From the NCBI RefSeq assembly GCF_001746365.1, contig NZ_MJAJ01000017.1:1-64000 (forward strand): 64,000 bases of DNA. The letters are read 5' to 3'. This DNA is from Streptomyces sp. LUP30 (GTDB lineage Bacteria; Actinomycetota; Actinomycetes; Streptomycetales; Streptomycetaceae). The notes under the pieces are model-generated. The model was not told where the DNA came from. It searched no databases and worked only from the letters and a program-made list of their open reading frames with translations. Positions 25,011-32,639 of the stretch are shown here, in pieces. The position numbers and the translations under genes were made by a program. Position 1 is the first letter of the stretch; every line of letters starts with the position of its first letter.

Positions 25011-25894
25011 CGACGACCGTGCAGGCCGAGGCTCCGGCCTCGGCCGCCGGCCCGGTCATCACCGAGCCCGGCATCTACCAGATGACCAACGAGGAGTACC
25101 ACGCCGACCGCGGCAGCCTCTCCTCCAGCGGCGCCCGCCTGCTCCTCCCCCCGTCCTGCCCCGCTCTCTTCCGGCACGCCCAAGACAACCCCCAGGAGCC
25201 GAAGAAGACGTTCGAGCTGGGCACCGCCGCCCACAAGCTCGTCCTCGGTGAAGGCCCCGACCTCGTCCAGGTCGATGCCGACAAGTGGACCACCACCGCC
25301 GTCAAGGCCGAGGTCGCAGCCATCCGCGACGAAGGCGGCATCCCGTTGAAGCCTGCCGAGTACCAGCAGGTCCACGACATGGCCGACGCCCTACGCCGCC
25401 ACCCCGTCGCCTCCGTCCTCTTCGACCCGGCCCGCGGCAAGCCCGAGCAGTCCCTGTTCTGGAGGGACCGCCCCACCGGCGTCATGCGGCGGGCCCGCTT
25501 CGACTGGCTGCCCGACGCCCGCTCCGGGCGGCTCATCATCCCCGACTACAAGACCTGCCGCTCCGCCGAACCGGGCGCGCTCGCCCGGGCGGTGGAGGAG
25601 TTCGGCTACCACCAGCAAGACGACTGGTACCGGGCCGCCGCCCGTGCCCTGAACCTGGCCGACGACAGCGCCGCGTTCGTCTTCGTCTGCCAGGAGAAGA
25701 CCGCCCCGTACCTCGTGACCGTCGTCGAGATGGACGCCGAGGCCCGCCGTATCGGCGCCGCCCGCAACCGACGCGCGCTCGAAGTCTTCGCCGAGTGCAC
25801 AGAGTCGGGCGTCTGGCCCGGCTACAGCGACGAGATCGCCTACCTCTCCCTGCCCACTTGGGCTGCCATCCGTGACACCGAGGAGTACCTGTGA
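25007..25894 (+). CDS. RecE-like PD-(D/E)XK exonuclease
   Basis: 295 aa, ATGA overlap. It begins YQMTNEEYHADRGSLSSSGARLL, typical of the RecE/Cas4-like nuclease domain; FELGTAAHKLVLGEG matches the conserved G-T-x-x-H block. The active-site core appears as RFDWLPDARSGRLIIPDYKT (D and DYK), then FGYHQQDDWYR. It should resect double-stranded ends for homologous recombination, with the next gene as candidate annealing partner. Confidence 0.82.
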   Translation: MTTTVQAEAPASAAGPVITEPGIYQMTNEEYHADRGSLSSSGARLLLPPSCPALFRHAQDNPQEPKKTFELGTAAHKLVLGEGPDLVQVDADKWTTTAVKAEVAAIRDEGGIPLKPAEYQQVHDMADALRRHPVASVLFDPARGKPEQSLFWRDRPTGVMRRARFDWLPDARSGRLIIPDYKTCRSAEPGALARAVEEFGYHQQDDWYRAAARALNLADDSAAFVFVCQEKTAPYLVTVVEMDAEARRIGAARNRRALEVFAECTESGVWPGYSDEIAYLSLPTWAAIRDTEEYL

Positions 25895-26760
25895 GCTACC
25901 CCGTCGAGCGCCAAGCGCCCGCCGCAGCCCCCGCCCGCATCGGCCAAGGGACGGCCGTCGAGCAGTCTCGCGCCGTCGCCGAGGTCCAGGCCGCGATCGT
26001 CGTCGCCCAGCAAGTCCCACGCGACATCAACTCGGCGATCTCCGAGATGCGCCAGTCCTGCCAGCAGATGTTCCTCGCCGAGCGCGCGTTCTTCCGCTAC
26101 TCCCGCGGCTCCGGAAACATCACCGGCGCCTCCGTGCACCTCGCCCGAGAGCTGGCCCGCTGCTGGGGCAACATCCAGTACGGGCTCGTCGAGATGCGCC
26201 GCGACGACGAGTACGCGCAGTCCGAGATGCAGGCCTTCGCCTGGGACGTCGAAAAGAACTCCCGCAACTCCTCCACCTTCATCGTCCCTCACAAGAGGGA
26301 CCAGAAGGGCGGCCCGAAGCAGCTCACCGACATGCGGGACATCTACGAGAACAACGCCAACAACGGTGCCCGCCGTGTCCGTGAGGCGATCTTCGCGATC
26401 CTCCCCCCGTGGTTCGTCGAAGAGGCCAAGCAGATCTGCACCAAGACGCTGGCCGACGGCGGAGGCAAGCCGCTCCCGCAGCGCATCGCCGACGCGATCC
26501 GCGCGTTCGAGGGGATCGGCGTGGTGCAGGACCGCATCGAGACGAAGCTCGGCCGGCCGTCGGGGAAGTGGACGGAGCACGACGTGGCGCAGCTGCTGGT
26601 GGCGTTCCAGTCGATCCAGCGCGGTGAGGTCACGGCGGACGAGGAGTTCCCGCTGCCGCGGGTGACGGTCGACGAGATCAAGCAGCAGGCGACCCCGGAG
26701 ACTGCAGCGCCCGGCAAGCAGGAGTGGCCGATGGCGGCGCAGCCTGGCGGTGGCGCATGA
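25891..26760 (+). CDS. Probable recombination (single-strand annealing) partner
   Basis: 289 aa, GTGA overlap with the RecE-like gene. It has a central domain with RGSGNITGASVHLARELARCWGN, then a Lys/Arg-rich stretch (HKRDQKGGPKQ) and a helical end with KWTEHDVAQLLVAFQSIQRG. It takes the place where phages encode RecT/Erf/Sak-type annealing proteins. I do not see a diagnostic RecT motif, so function rests on position. Confidence 0.6.
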   Translation: MSYPVERQAPAAAPARIGQGTAVEQSRAVAEVQAAIVVAQQVPRDINSAISEMRQSCQQMFLAERAFFRYSRGSGNITGASVHLARELARCWGNIQYGLVEMRRDDEYAQSEMQAFAWDVEKNSRNSSTFIVPHKRDQKGGPKQLTDMRDIYENNANNGARRVREAIFAILPPWFVEEAKQICTKTLADGGGKPLPQRIADAIRAFEGIGVVQDRIETKLGRPSGKWTEHDVAQLLVAFQSIQRGEVTADEEFPLPRVTVDEIKQQATPETAAPGKQEWPMAAQPGGGA

Positions 26761-27185
26761 GTACCGGCCACCGTGCCGAGGCCGAACGGCACCTGAGCCA
26801 GGGGGCGTTCGTCAGCAGCCCTGAGACGCAGCACCCGGTCGACCCGGTCGCCACCGACTTCCATCTGCGGATGGCCCAAGTCCACGCCACCCTCGCGGCG
26901 GGCGAGACCGGCGCGGCTGATGTTGCCGCGTACCGGCACACGATCCAGACCATGCGGTTTGCCCTGATCCGGCACATTGCGGATGGCCTCGCCCACAGCG
27001 AGAGCGACGAAGCCCACCAGCACGCCCGCGGCCTGGCCCAATACCTCGACTCCGTCGGTCTCAACGTCGACCGCGAGGTGGACGCCCACAACGAGGAACT
27101 CTTCGGGGCCGCCTACGCCCACGCGGTGTGGGAGTCGCCGTCCGTCCGCCGCGCCAAGAGGGACGCCGAACCCCTGCCGTTCTGA
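26757..27185 (+). CDS. Early phage protein, helical
   Basis: 142 aa, ATGA overlap. Rich in His/Ala/Glu helices (RMAQVHATLAAGE, SDEAHQHARGLAQYLDSV), related to the product of 24723. Last gene of this chain; a strong terminator follows. Confidence 0.65.
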   Translation: MSTGHRAEAERHLSQGAFVSSPETQHPVDPVATDFHLRMAQVHATLAAGETGAADVAAYRHTIQTMRFALIRHIADGLAHSESDEAHQHARGLAQYLDSVGLNVDREVDAHNEELFGAAYAHAVWESPSVRRAKRDAEPLPF

Positions 27186-27199
27186 GCCCGCACACGAGA

Positions 27200-27228
27200 G
27201 GGCGCCCCCGCGGATATCGGGGGCGCCC
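27200..27228 (+). terminator. Terminator after recombination genes
   Basis: 11-bp exact stem GGGCGCCCCCG/CGGGGGCGCCC with 7-base loop, 15 bp after the stop at 27185. Confidence 0.8.
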
Positions 27229-27264
27229 CGCCCAAGGCAACCACACCCCTGAACGGAGAACCAC

Positions 27265-27981
27265 ATGAGCTGGCATCTCGGCCGCCTCTGCGGCTTTGAC
27301 CTGGAAACGACGGGCGTCGACGTCGAGCAGGACCGCATCGTCACCGCCTGCATCGTCGAAGTCGGCGGGAACACACCGCCCATCGCTGCGAAGTGGCTGA
27401 TCAACCCCGGTGTCGATATCCCGGAAGCCGCCGCCGCGGTTCACGGCATCACCACCGAGAAGGCCAAGACGGAAGGGCAGGACGCCGCAGAGGGCGTCGA
27501 GGAGATCGTGGCCGCCCTGACGCAGGTCGTCCTCGCGGGCACGCCCATCGTCATCATGAACGCCCCCTACGACCTCACCCTGCTGGACCGCGAGGCCCGC
27601 AGGCACGGCGTCCAGCCCCTCACCGACGTCGTCGGCGACGAACTCCACGTCGTGGACCCCCGCGTGATCGACAAGCATGTCGACACCTACCGGGCGGGAA
27701 AGCGGACGCTGACCCACCTCTGCGCCCACTACGGGGTGAAGCTCGACGGCGCCCACTCCGCTGACGCCGACGCGATCGCCGCATGCCGGATCGCCTGGCG
27801 GTTGGGCAACATGCATCCGCGGCTGGCCGAGATGCCGGTGTGGGAACTACACAAGGCACAGGCTGCTTGGCACGCCGAGTGGGCCGCAGACTTCCAGCAG
27901 CACCTGCGGAGCAAGGGCAAGCCGGACGTCATCGACGGCTCGTGGCCGCTGCGCCCGGCCGCGACGGGCGGTGGCGCATGA
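27265..27981 (+). CDS. DnaQ-like 3'-5' exonuclease
   Basis: 238 aa. Exo I motif FDLETTGVD (about residues 11-19), AVHGITTEKA, Exo II NAPYDLTLLDREA (about 98-110) and Exo III AHSADADAIA (about 163-172). This is the DEDDh proofreading-type fold, acting in replication, repair or end processing. Starts after its own AACGGAGAA ribosome site and leads the next overlapping group. Confidence 0.88.
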   Translation: MSWHLGRLCGFDLETTGVDVEQDRIVTACIVEVGGNTPPIAAKWLINPGVDIPEAAAAVHGITTEKAKTEGQDAAEGVEEIVAALTQVVLAGTPIVIMNAPYDLTLLDREARRHGVQPLTDVVGDELHVVDPRVIDKHVDTYRAGKRTLTHLCAHYGVKLDGAHSADADAIAACRIAWRLGNMHPRLAEMPVWELHKAQAAWHAEWAADFQQHLRSKGKPDVIDGSWPLRPAATGGGA

Positions 27982-28310
27982 GACTCGTCAGCGCCTCTAA
28001 GTACGCCGCCCTGCAAACCCGCTACGAGCGCACCGCCGCCGCTTTGGAGAAGGCAGAGAAGCTCGCCGCGGAACGCCAGGCCGCCAACAGCCGCCAGGCT
28101 GCCGAACTGGAGCGCCTCCGCGACAGGCACCCGGACGCGCCCGTGTTCCAGGCGCAGCCGGTCCAGGGGGATGTTGAACTGCGCCGTCAACTGAACCTGG
28201 CGCGTCGGGCCCTGCGCGAGCTGGCGGACCAGATCGACGTGTTGCAGACGTCGCATGTCGCGGACACGCGCGAGTTGCACGACCTCCGCCAGAACGGGGC
28301 GACGTCGTGA
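27978..28310 (+). CDS. Coiled-coil protein
   Basis: 110 aa, ATGA overlap. Heptad-like helix (YERTAAALEKAEKLAAERQ) and a second helix (RRALRELADQIDVLQ). Probably a dimeric scaffold; function unknown. Confidence 0.65.
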   Translation: MRLVSASKYAALQTRYERTAAALEKAEKLAAERQAANSRQAAELERLRDRHPDAPVFQAQPVQGDVELRRQLNLARRALRELADQIDVLQTSHVADTRELHDLRQNGATS

Positions 28311-28615
28311 ACGACCGCATCCACGCCGGTGTCACCGCCCTGTCTGTGTCGTTCGTCGGCGCTGTGGGTCTCGTCCGCTACGCCGTCACCGGCGGCCGCC
28401 GCGGCGAGCACCGTGGCCCGCGTGCCCCGCGCCGGATCGAGGTCGAGGTCCCCGGCCACCACCTGATCCCCGCCCTCGCCGGGACGGGCTGGCCTGCGAC
28501 CGCGTTCCGGCACTGCATCGGCTGCCAGCGCACGGTCCCGGTCGTCGTCCACGACGGCGCCCACCGCTGCGACTACGGCCACACCACCGTCCACACCGCG
28601 GGGGTGGCGCCGTGA
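28307..28615 (+). CDS. Small membrane-anchored zinc-ribbon-like protein
   Basis: 102 aa, GTGA overlap. N-terminal hydrophobic segment (VTALSVSFVGAVGLVRYAV), basic linker, then HCIGCQRTVPVVV and HRCDYGHTTVH as possible zinc ligands. Unknown. Confidence 0.62.
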   Translation: MNDRIHAGVTALSVSFVGAVGLVRYAVTGGRRGEHRGPRAPRRIEVEVPGHHLIPALAGTGWPATAFRHCIGCQRTVPVVVHDGAHRCDYGHTTVHTAGVAP

Positions 28616-28839
28616 GTGAGTGGTCGGATCTCCCGCACTTCGAGCGGCTCGCCCTGTCCGCGAACACCCGCGACGAGCAGCTGGCAGCCGCCCGCTACAC
28701 GGCCGCCCAAGCCGTCGACGCCGACGACTGCCGCCAACTCCTCGACGCCCTCGGCCTACTCCCCACCCAGCCCAAAACGAAGCGCGCGACGCCGCCGCGA
28801 CCGACGACCACCGACTGCCCCACCAACACCCGGAGGTGA
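28612..28839 (+). CDS. Small early phage protein
   Basis: 75 aa, GTGA overlap. Helical N-terminal 50 residues (DEQLAAARYTAAQAVD), then a Pro/Thr-rich tail. Unknown. Confidence 0.6.
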   Translation: MSEWSDLPHFERLALSANTRDEQLAAARYTAAQAVDADDCRQLLDALGLLPTQPKTKRATPPRPTTTDCPTNTRR

Positions 28840-28843
28840 CGTG

Positions 28844-29569
28844 ATGCCCTTCACCCAACAAGTCGAAGACGCCTACTGGGCTTTCGCCGTCTTCGACGAC
28901 CTCGGCCACGCCCACTGGACCGGCCCGACCGCCAGCAACCAGTCCCCGAAAGTCGTCGCCGGCGAAAAACCAGAGACCGCCTACCGCGTCGCGTTCCGCC
29001 TCCACCACGGCCGCCAGCCCGACGGCCCCGTCCACCCCGCATGCGGCATCCCCCGCTGCGTGGCCGGTGCCCACCTCATGGACGCCCCCCTGCGGCACGC
29101 CAACCCCGACACCCGCATCCGAAGGCCGTCCACCCGCCGACGCAACGCCTCACGCGCCGACGTGGTAGCGCTCCTCGCCGAAGGCCACTCCAACAAGGAG
29201 ATCGGCCGGCGCCTGCACACCGACCCGCACTACGTCGGCCGCATCCGCGTGGAACTGGGGTTCCCTGCCTGGTCGCGGATCGCCCTGCCGATCGGGGAGT
29301 GCTGGGCGGCTCTGGTGCGGCCCGTGCACGGCGGGCACGCCAGGTGGGCGGGCCCGCTGCGGGACGGCATGCCGAACCTCGTCCACGGCCAGCGCAACCA
29401 CTCCGCCCGCCGAGTCGGGTTCGCTCTCGCCCACGGGCGTGAGCCGATCGGCCGCGTCCTGCCCACCTGCGGCGCCGCATGGTGCGTGGCCGGCGAGCAC
29501 GCCGCGGACGCACAGATCCGCCGCGCCGACCACCTGTACAGCCGGATTTTCTCGGGAGTCGCCGCATGA
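28844..29569 (+). CDS. HTH protein with two HNH-like zinc-knuckle modules
   Basis: 241 aa, ATG 28844 after CGGAGGTGA. Two related modules flank a helix-turn-helix: HPACGIPRCVAGAHL (about residue 65) and LPTCGAAWCVAGEHA (about 210), each like the C-x-P-x-CVNPxHL knuckle of HNH nucleases; between them SRADVVALLAEGHSNKEIGRRL is HTH-like. The usual catalytic HH pair is not obvious, so it may bind rather than cut DNA. It overlaps the WhiB-like gene by 4 bases. Confidence 0.72.
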   Translation: MPFTQQVEDAYWAFAVFDDLGHAHWTGPTASNQSPKVVAGEKPETAYRVAFRLHHGRQPDGPVHPACGIPRCVAGAHLMDAPLRHANPDTRIRRPSTRRRNASRADVVALLAEGHSNKEIGRRLHTDPHYVGRIRVELGFPAWSRIALPIGECWAALVRPVHGGHARWAGPLRDGMPNLVHGQRNHSARRVGFALAHGREPIGRVLPTCGAAWCVAGEHAADAQIRRADHLYSRIFSGVAA

Positions 29570-30243
29570 CCGCCACCGACACCAGCCCCGCGCCGGTCCG
29601 CAAACCCGACTGGCGCGACAACGCCGCATGCCGCCACGAGCCCAGCGAGCTGTTCTTCCCTACCGGTACCACCGGCCCGTGCGCCGTCCAGATCGAGCAA
29701 GCAAAAGCCGTGTGCCGGCGCTGCCCCTCCATCGACGCCTGCCTCACGTTCGCACTCGACGAGGGCATTCCTTCCGGGATCTTCGGCGGCCTCACCGAAG
29801 ACGAACGCCGCAAGGTGCGCAGCAACAACCCCTCGAACCGGGCCAGCATCGACGCCTTCACCGGCACCTCGCGCTCCAAAGCGCAACCCATGACCCTCGC
29901 CGAATCGATGGCCGCCTACACCGAAGACGTCGACGGGCATCGACTGTGGGTCGGCGGGCTCGGCGTCCGCTTCCAGAACGTCACATACACCCCGAACCAG
30001 GTCTCCTTCTACCTCGACCGCGGCGTGTGGCCGACAGGCAAGGTCATGCGGACCTGCAAGACCGCCGGCTGCGTACTGAGCGTGCACCTCGCGGATGAGG
30101 AAGAGCGCACCCGGTGCGGGACCACGGGCGGCTACCAGAAGCACTTGAGGGAGAAGACGAAGTCGTGCCCTGCGTGCCGTCAGGCGAATACGGACGCCGA
30201 CAACCGGCTCCGACGCACCGGAACCACGAAGGCCACGGTATGA
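29566..30243 (+). CDS. WhiB-family iron-sulfur regulator with long C-terminal extension
   Basis: 225 aa. The WhiB domain occupies about residues 14-90: C22, C50, C53, C59 for the [4Fe-4S] cluster, then GIFGGLTEDER as the signature turn. Most WhiB proteins are 80-130 aa; here about 125 further residues follow, with more cysteines (CKTAGC, SCPACRQA) suggesting a second metal site. Actinophage WhiB proteins such as WhiB-TM4 can act on host regulators; a similar role is inference. Confidence 0.85.
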   Translation: MTATDTSPAPVRKPDWRDNAACRHEPSELFFPTGTTGPCAVQIEQAKAVCRRCPSIDACLTFALDEGIPSGIFGGLTEDERRKVRSNNPSNRASIDAFTGTSRSKAQPMTLAESMAAYTEDVDGHRLWVGGLGVRFQNVTYTPNQVSFYLDRGVWPTGKVMRTCKTAGCVLSVHLADEEERTRCGTTGGYQKHLREKTKSCPACRQANTDADNRLRRTGTTKATV

Positions 30244-30530
30244 GCGACTCGTGTGCGCACTGGATCGGCGCCGAGTCCCGTTACTGCGCGGCAACGGGCG
30301 GCGTGCGCATGTTCCTGGTCGGCCTGTGCTGCCCACTGCACACCCCGAACGCGTTGCGCGGCCTGCCGGAGCCGCAGCCGGGTCCGGGCTATCCGGTCGG
30401 GGCGTGGACGACGCCGTCGCCGATCTCCGACTCGCGGGTGCACGACGCCCGCGCGGTCGCGTCCGGCAAGAGGAGGTCCAGCCCGCACGTCTACCGCGCG
30501 GCACAGGCCGCCGTCGACAAGACCACCTGA
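30240..30530 (+). CDS. Small cysteine-rich protein
   Basis: 96 aa, ATGA overlap with the WhiB-like gene. N-terminal CAHWIGAESRYCAATGG and LCCPLHTPNAL suggest a C/H metal site; the rest is Pro-rich and basic. Unknown. Confidence 0.65.
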   Translation: MSDSCAHWIGAESRYCAATGGVRMFLVGLCCPLHTPNALRGLPEPQPGPGYPVGAWTTPSPISDSRVHDARAVASGKRRSSPHVYRAAQAAVDKTT

Positions 30531-30543
30531 CCCCGCAGAGCAG

Positions 30544-30568
30544 CCCCGGCCGCAGCAACCGGCCGGGG
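30544..30568 (+). terminator. Stem-loop after WhiB operon
   Basis: CCCCGGCC (30544-30551) pairs with GGCCGGGG (30561-30568), 13 bp after the stop at 30530. Confidence 0.5.
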
Positions 30569-30588
30569 CCCAACCCCAAGGAAACACG

Positions 30589-30852
30589 ATGACCGACCAG
30601 CCCAACACCCTCACCCCGGACGTGGTCAACGCGATCGTCCGCGACATGGACGACCCCCGCTACCCCAGCCAGATCACCGTCTTCTGTGACCACTGCGGCG
30701 TCGAGAACACCGGCGAGTACATGGTCTCGGCGGAGATGAGGAGCCGTGAGCGTCTCGCCGTGGCCCGCCAGCACCTCGTGAACAACGAGGGCTGGGAGCA
30801 CACCGACGACGGCGACGACTTCTGCCCCACACACGCCGGGAGCAGCGAGTGA
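30589..30852 (+). CDS. Small zinc-binding-like protein
   Basis: 87 aa, ATG after CAAGGAAAC. CDHCGVENTGEYM and a closing CPTHAG resemble a split zinc site. Unknown function. Confidence 0.66.
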   Translation: MTDQPNTLTPDVVNAIVRDMDDPRYPSQITVFCDHCGVENTGEYMVSAEMRSRERLAVARQHLVNNEGWEHTDDGDDFCPTHAGSSE

Positions 30853-31004
30853 TGGCCCGCTTCCTCGTCGGCCTGGTCCTCGGCGCCTGCGGGTCCGGGA
30901 TCACCTACGTCGCCACCGACAGCCGCCACTGGGCCGCCATCACGGGGGCGGTGGTCTTCGTCCTGGTCTGGCTCGGCGAACTCATCCTCGACGACCTCCT
31001 CTGA
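30852..31004 (+). CDS. Small membrane peptide
   Basis: 50 aa (starts MARFLVGLVLGACGSGI, ends LGELILDDLL). The start shares one base with the preceding stop (TGATG). Two hydrophobic stretches separated by a polar turn. A phage membrane peptide of unknown role. Confidence 0.6.
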   Translation: MARFLVGLVLGACGSGITYVATDSRHWAAITGAVVFVLVWLGELILDDLL

Positions 31005-31018
31005 AAGGCACCCACGAC

Positions 31019-31333
31019 ATGGGCTACTTCACCTCCGCCTACCTCGCCTACGGCATCCAGATCCCCGACACCGACGAGGACACCCTCGACCGCAGCATCC
31101 CCAAGGGAACCGAGGTCGGCCACCTCCGCGCCGGCAGGTACGACCGCGAGATGACGTTCCTCGTCACCGAGTGCACCGAGGCCGACCTCGGCGACGCCGA
31201 GACCGTGAACCCCCAGCAGGCCACCCCCGAGCAGTACGCCACCTGGGACCGGGACTTGAAGGCCGCCACGGTCGCGCTCGGGGTGGCCGCTTACGGCGAG
31301 CCGTCCTGGCTGCTCATCCCGAGCGTCTCCTAG
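31019..31333 (+). CDS. Early phage protein
   Basis: 104 aa, ATG after TGAAAGGCACC. Soluble alpha/beta (YLAYGIQIPDTDEDTL, YDREMTFLVTECTEADL), ends LLIPSVS. Followed by two tandem terminators. Unknown. Confidence 0.68.
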   Translation: MGYFTSAYLAYGIQIPDTDEDTLDRSIPKGTEVGHLRAGRYDREMTFLVTECTEADLGDAETVNPQQATPEQYATWDRDLKAATVALGVAAYGEPSWLLIPSVS

Positions 31334-31344
31334 CCACCCTCCCC

Positions 31345-31411
31345 GGCGGCCGTTCCCCCACGGCCGCCCACGGGGCGCGGGAGGCCCTTCCCCCACCGCC
31401 TCCCGCGCCCC
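31345..31411 (+). terminator. Two tandem hairpins
   Basis: Hairpin one: 31345-31352 with 31361-31368 (8 bp). Hairpin two: 31372-31385 with 31398-31411 (14-bp exact stem). Both fall between 31333 and the next gene. Confidence 0.75.
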
Positions 31412-31437
31412 ACCACCCCGCCAGATCGGAGGACCCG

Positions 31438-31752
31438 ATGCCCGTACAACCCACCCTCGACGGCACCATCCCACCGCCCGACTACCACGCCTGGGCCGAC
31501 ACCGTCCGACCCGCGTTCGTCCAGGTCGCCGAAACCGGCCGCCGGTTCACCACCTTCGAAGTCGCCAAGGAGTACGAGCTTCCCGAGCCGCCATGTCCCC
31601 GCGCCGACTGGGGCAATTTCGCGCAAGCCCTCGCCCGTGACGGCCTCATCGAACACTGCGGCTTCGACCGCAGCAGCCGGCCCACCGGAGAGAAGAGCGC
31701 GGTCGCCGTCTGGCGCGGCACCCGCGCCGCACAAGCCGGGAGGGCCGCATGA
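31438..31752 (+). CDS. Small phage protein, winged-helix-like
   Basis: 104 aa, ATG after GGAGGACCCG. FTTFEVAKEYELP, WGNFAQALARDGLIEHCG and KSAVAVWRGT resemble a winged-helix layout with final wing. Unknown target. Confidence 0.62.
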   Translation: MPVQPTLDGTIPPPDYHAWADTVRPAFVQVAETGRRFTTFEVAKEYELPEPPCPRADWGNFAQALARDGLIEHCGFDRSSRPTGEKSAVAVWRGTRAAQAGRAA

Positions 31753-31829
31753 GCTGCCCCCGCTGCCACGCCCCCGTCAGCCCCGGCCGTGGTTTCTGCG
31801 GCGCCTGCAACGCACCCATCGGCCAGTAG
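31749..31829 (+). CDS. 26-residue zinc-ribbon microprotein
   Basis: 26 aa, ATGA overlap with the preceding gene. CPRCHAPV and CGACNAPIG give two CxxC knuckles 12 residues apart, a minimal zinc ribbon filling the whole peptide. The coupling and knuckle symmetry argue it is real. Confidence 0.6.
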   Translation: MSCPRCHAPVSPGRGFCGACNAPIGQ

Positions 31830-31843
31830 CCGCACACGACAAA

Positions 31844-31861
31844 GCCCCGCCGTGGCGGGGC
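31844..31861. terminator. Terminator between convergent genes
   Basis: GCCCCGCC (31844-31851) pairs with GGCGGGGC (31854-31861), between the rightward microprotein and the leftward antitoxin gene. Confidence 0.65.
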
Positions 31862-31886
31862 CAAGGAGAAGAGAGGAGGAGTGGTG

Positions 31887-32096
31887 TCAGGACTCGGGAG
31901 TGGCGAGCACGCGTTGTTCGCCGAGCGCAGCCAGTGCGCGCTCGTAGAAGTCCATTCCCACGATCACGGCCACCCGCTTGCCGCGACTGGTCAGCACGGT
32001 CGTCTCGTCGCTGTAGCGGGCACGGCCCACGGCGTCGGCGAACGAGTTGCGGACGTCGGCGATCCGTTCCTCGTGCTCAATCTTTGGCGCGGTCAT
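31887..32096 (-). CDS. Phd/YefM-type antitoxin, no toxin beside it
   Basis: 69 aa. RIADVRNSFADAVGRARYSDE, VLTSRGKRVAVIV and MDFYERALAAL match the Phd/YefM family, whose N-terminus binds DNA and C-terminus caps a RelE/Doc-type toxin. Neither neighbour encodes such a toxin. The ATG at 32096 has no Shine-Dalgarno; a TACCAT box ends 6 bases before it, so it may be leaderless. It is divergent from the HNH gene, and palindromic TACAT/ATGTA repeats lie between. Confidence 0.82.
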   Translation of the reverse strand: MTAPKIEHEERIADVRNSFADAVGRARYSDETTVLTSRGKRVAVIVGMDFYERALAALGEQRVLATPES

Positions 32097-32102
32097 AGCG
32101 AG

Positions 32103-32165
32103 ATGGTAACGCAAACCCTTCAAAGGCTCTATGGGCTACATGTACATAAGCGCTATGATGTACCC
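32103..32165. promoter_or_regulatory. Divergent leaderless promoters with symmetric repeats
   Basis: TACCAT (minus strand, 32103-32108) and TATGAT (plus strand, 32154-32159) each end 6 bases before a start codon that lacks a ribosome site. Symmetric GGGCTACAT...ATGTACCC flanks the rightward -10, a probable site for the Phd-type protein. Confidence 0.5.
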
Positions 32166-32639
32166 GTGAAGCAAGGTGAATGGCACCGCTCGTGCCAACA
32201 CAAGAGCTACCGCCTGACCTGCGCCGACTACGAAGCCCTCGTGGCCGAAGCGGGGAACCGGTGCCAGATTTGCGGTACGCCAGGCCCCAGCACGTGGCGC
32301 CGCAAGCTGGTCATCGATCACGACCACGAGGTCGGCCAGTGGGCTGTACGAGGACTCCTCTGCCCGCCCTGCAACACGACTCTTCCCGAAGGGCGTACCC
32401 CGGCGGCCGAGCAGGCTGCATACCTGGCCGCGCCCTGGTATGCGCGCTTCGTTCAGCCGCTCACGCTCCCGGAACCGGATGACGGTGCAGGCGTGAGCGA
32501 TGGCATCAACGGCCTCTGGGAGCGCAGCGGAGACCTCTGGTTCCCCCGCAAGGGCTACTACCGCGAACCCCGGACCTGGCAATGGCTCCTGCACATGTTC
32601 GGACCGCACCGCATTCGTATCCCCAAGGAGCAAGCGTGA
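32166..32639 (+). CDS. HNH endonuclease (recombination endonuclease VII-like)
   Basis: 157 aa, GTG start, probably leaderless. Zinc and catalytic elements: CQICG, then VIDHDHEVGQWAVRGLLC, and CPPCNTTL, the classical endonuclease VII layout (C..C, DHDH, RGLLC..CN). The C-terminal 70 residues are an extra Trp-rich region (WERSGDLWFPRKGYY). It could resolve branched DNA in recombination or packaging. Confidence 0.85.
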   Translation: MKQGEWHRSCQHKSYRLTCADYEALVAEAGNRCQICGTPGPSTWRRKLVIDHDHEVGQWAVRGLLCPPCNTTLPEGRTPAAEQAAYLAAPWYARFVQPLTLPEPDDGAGVSDGINGLWERSGDLWFPRKGYYREPRTWQWLLHMFGPHRIRIPKEQA

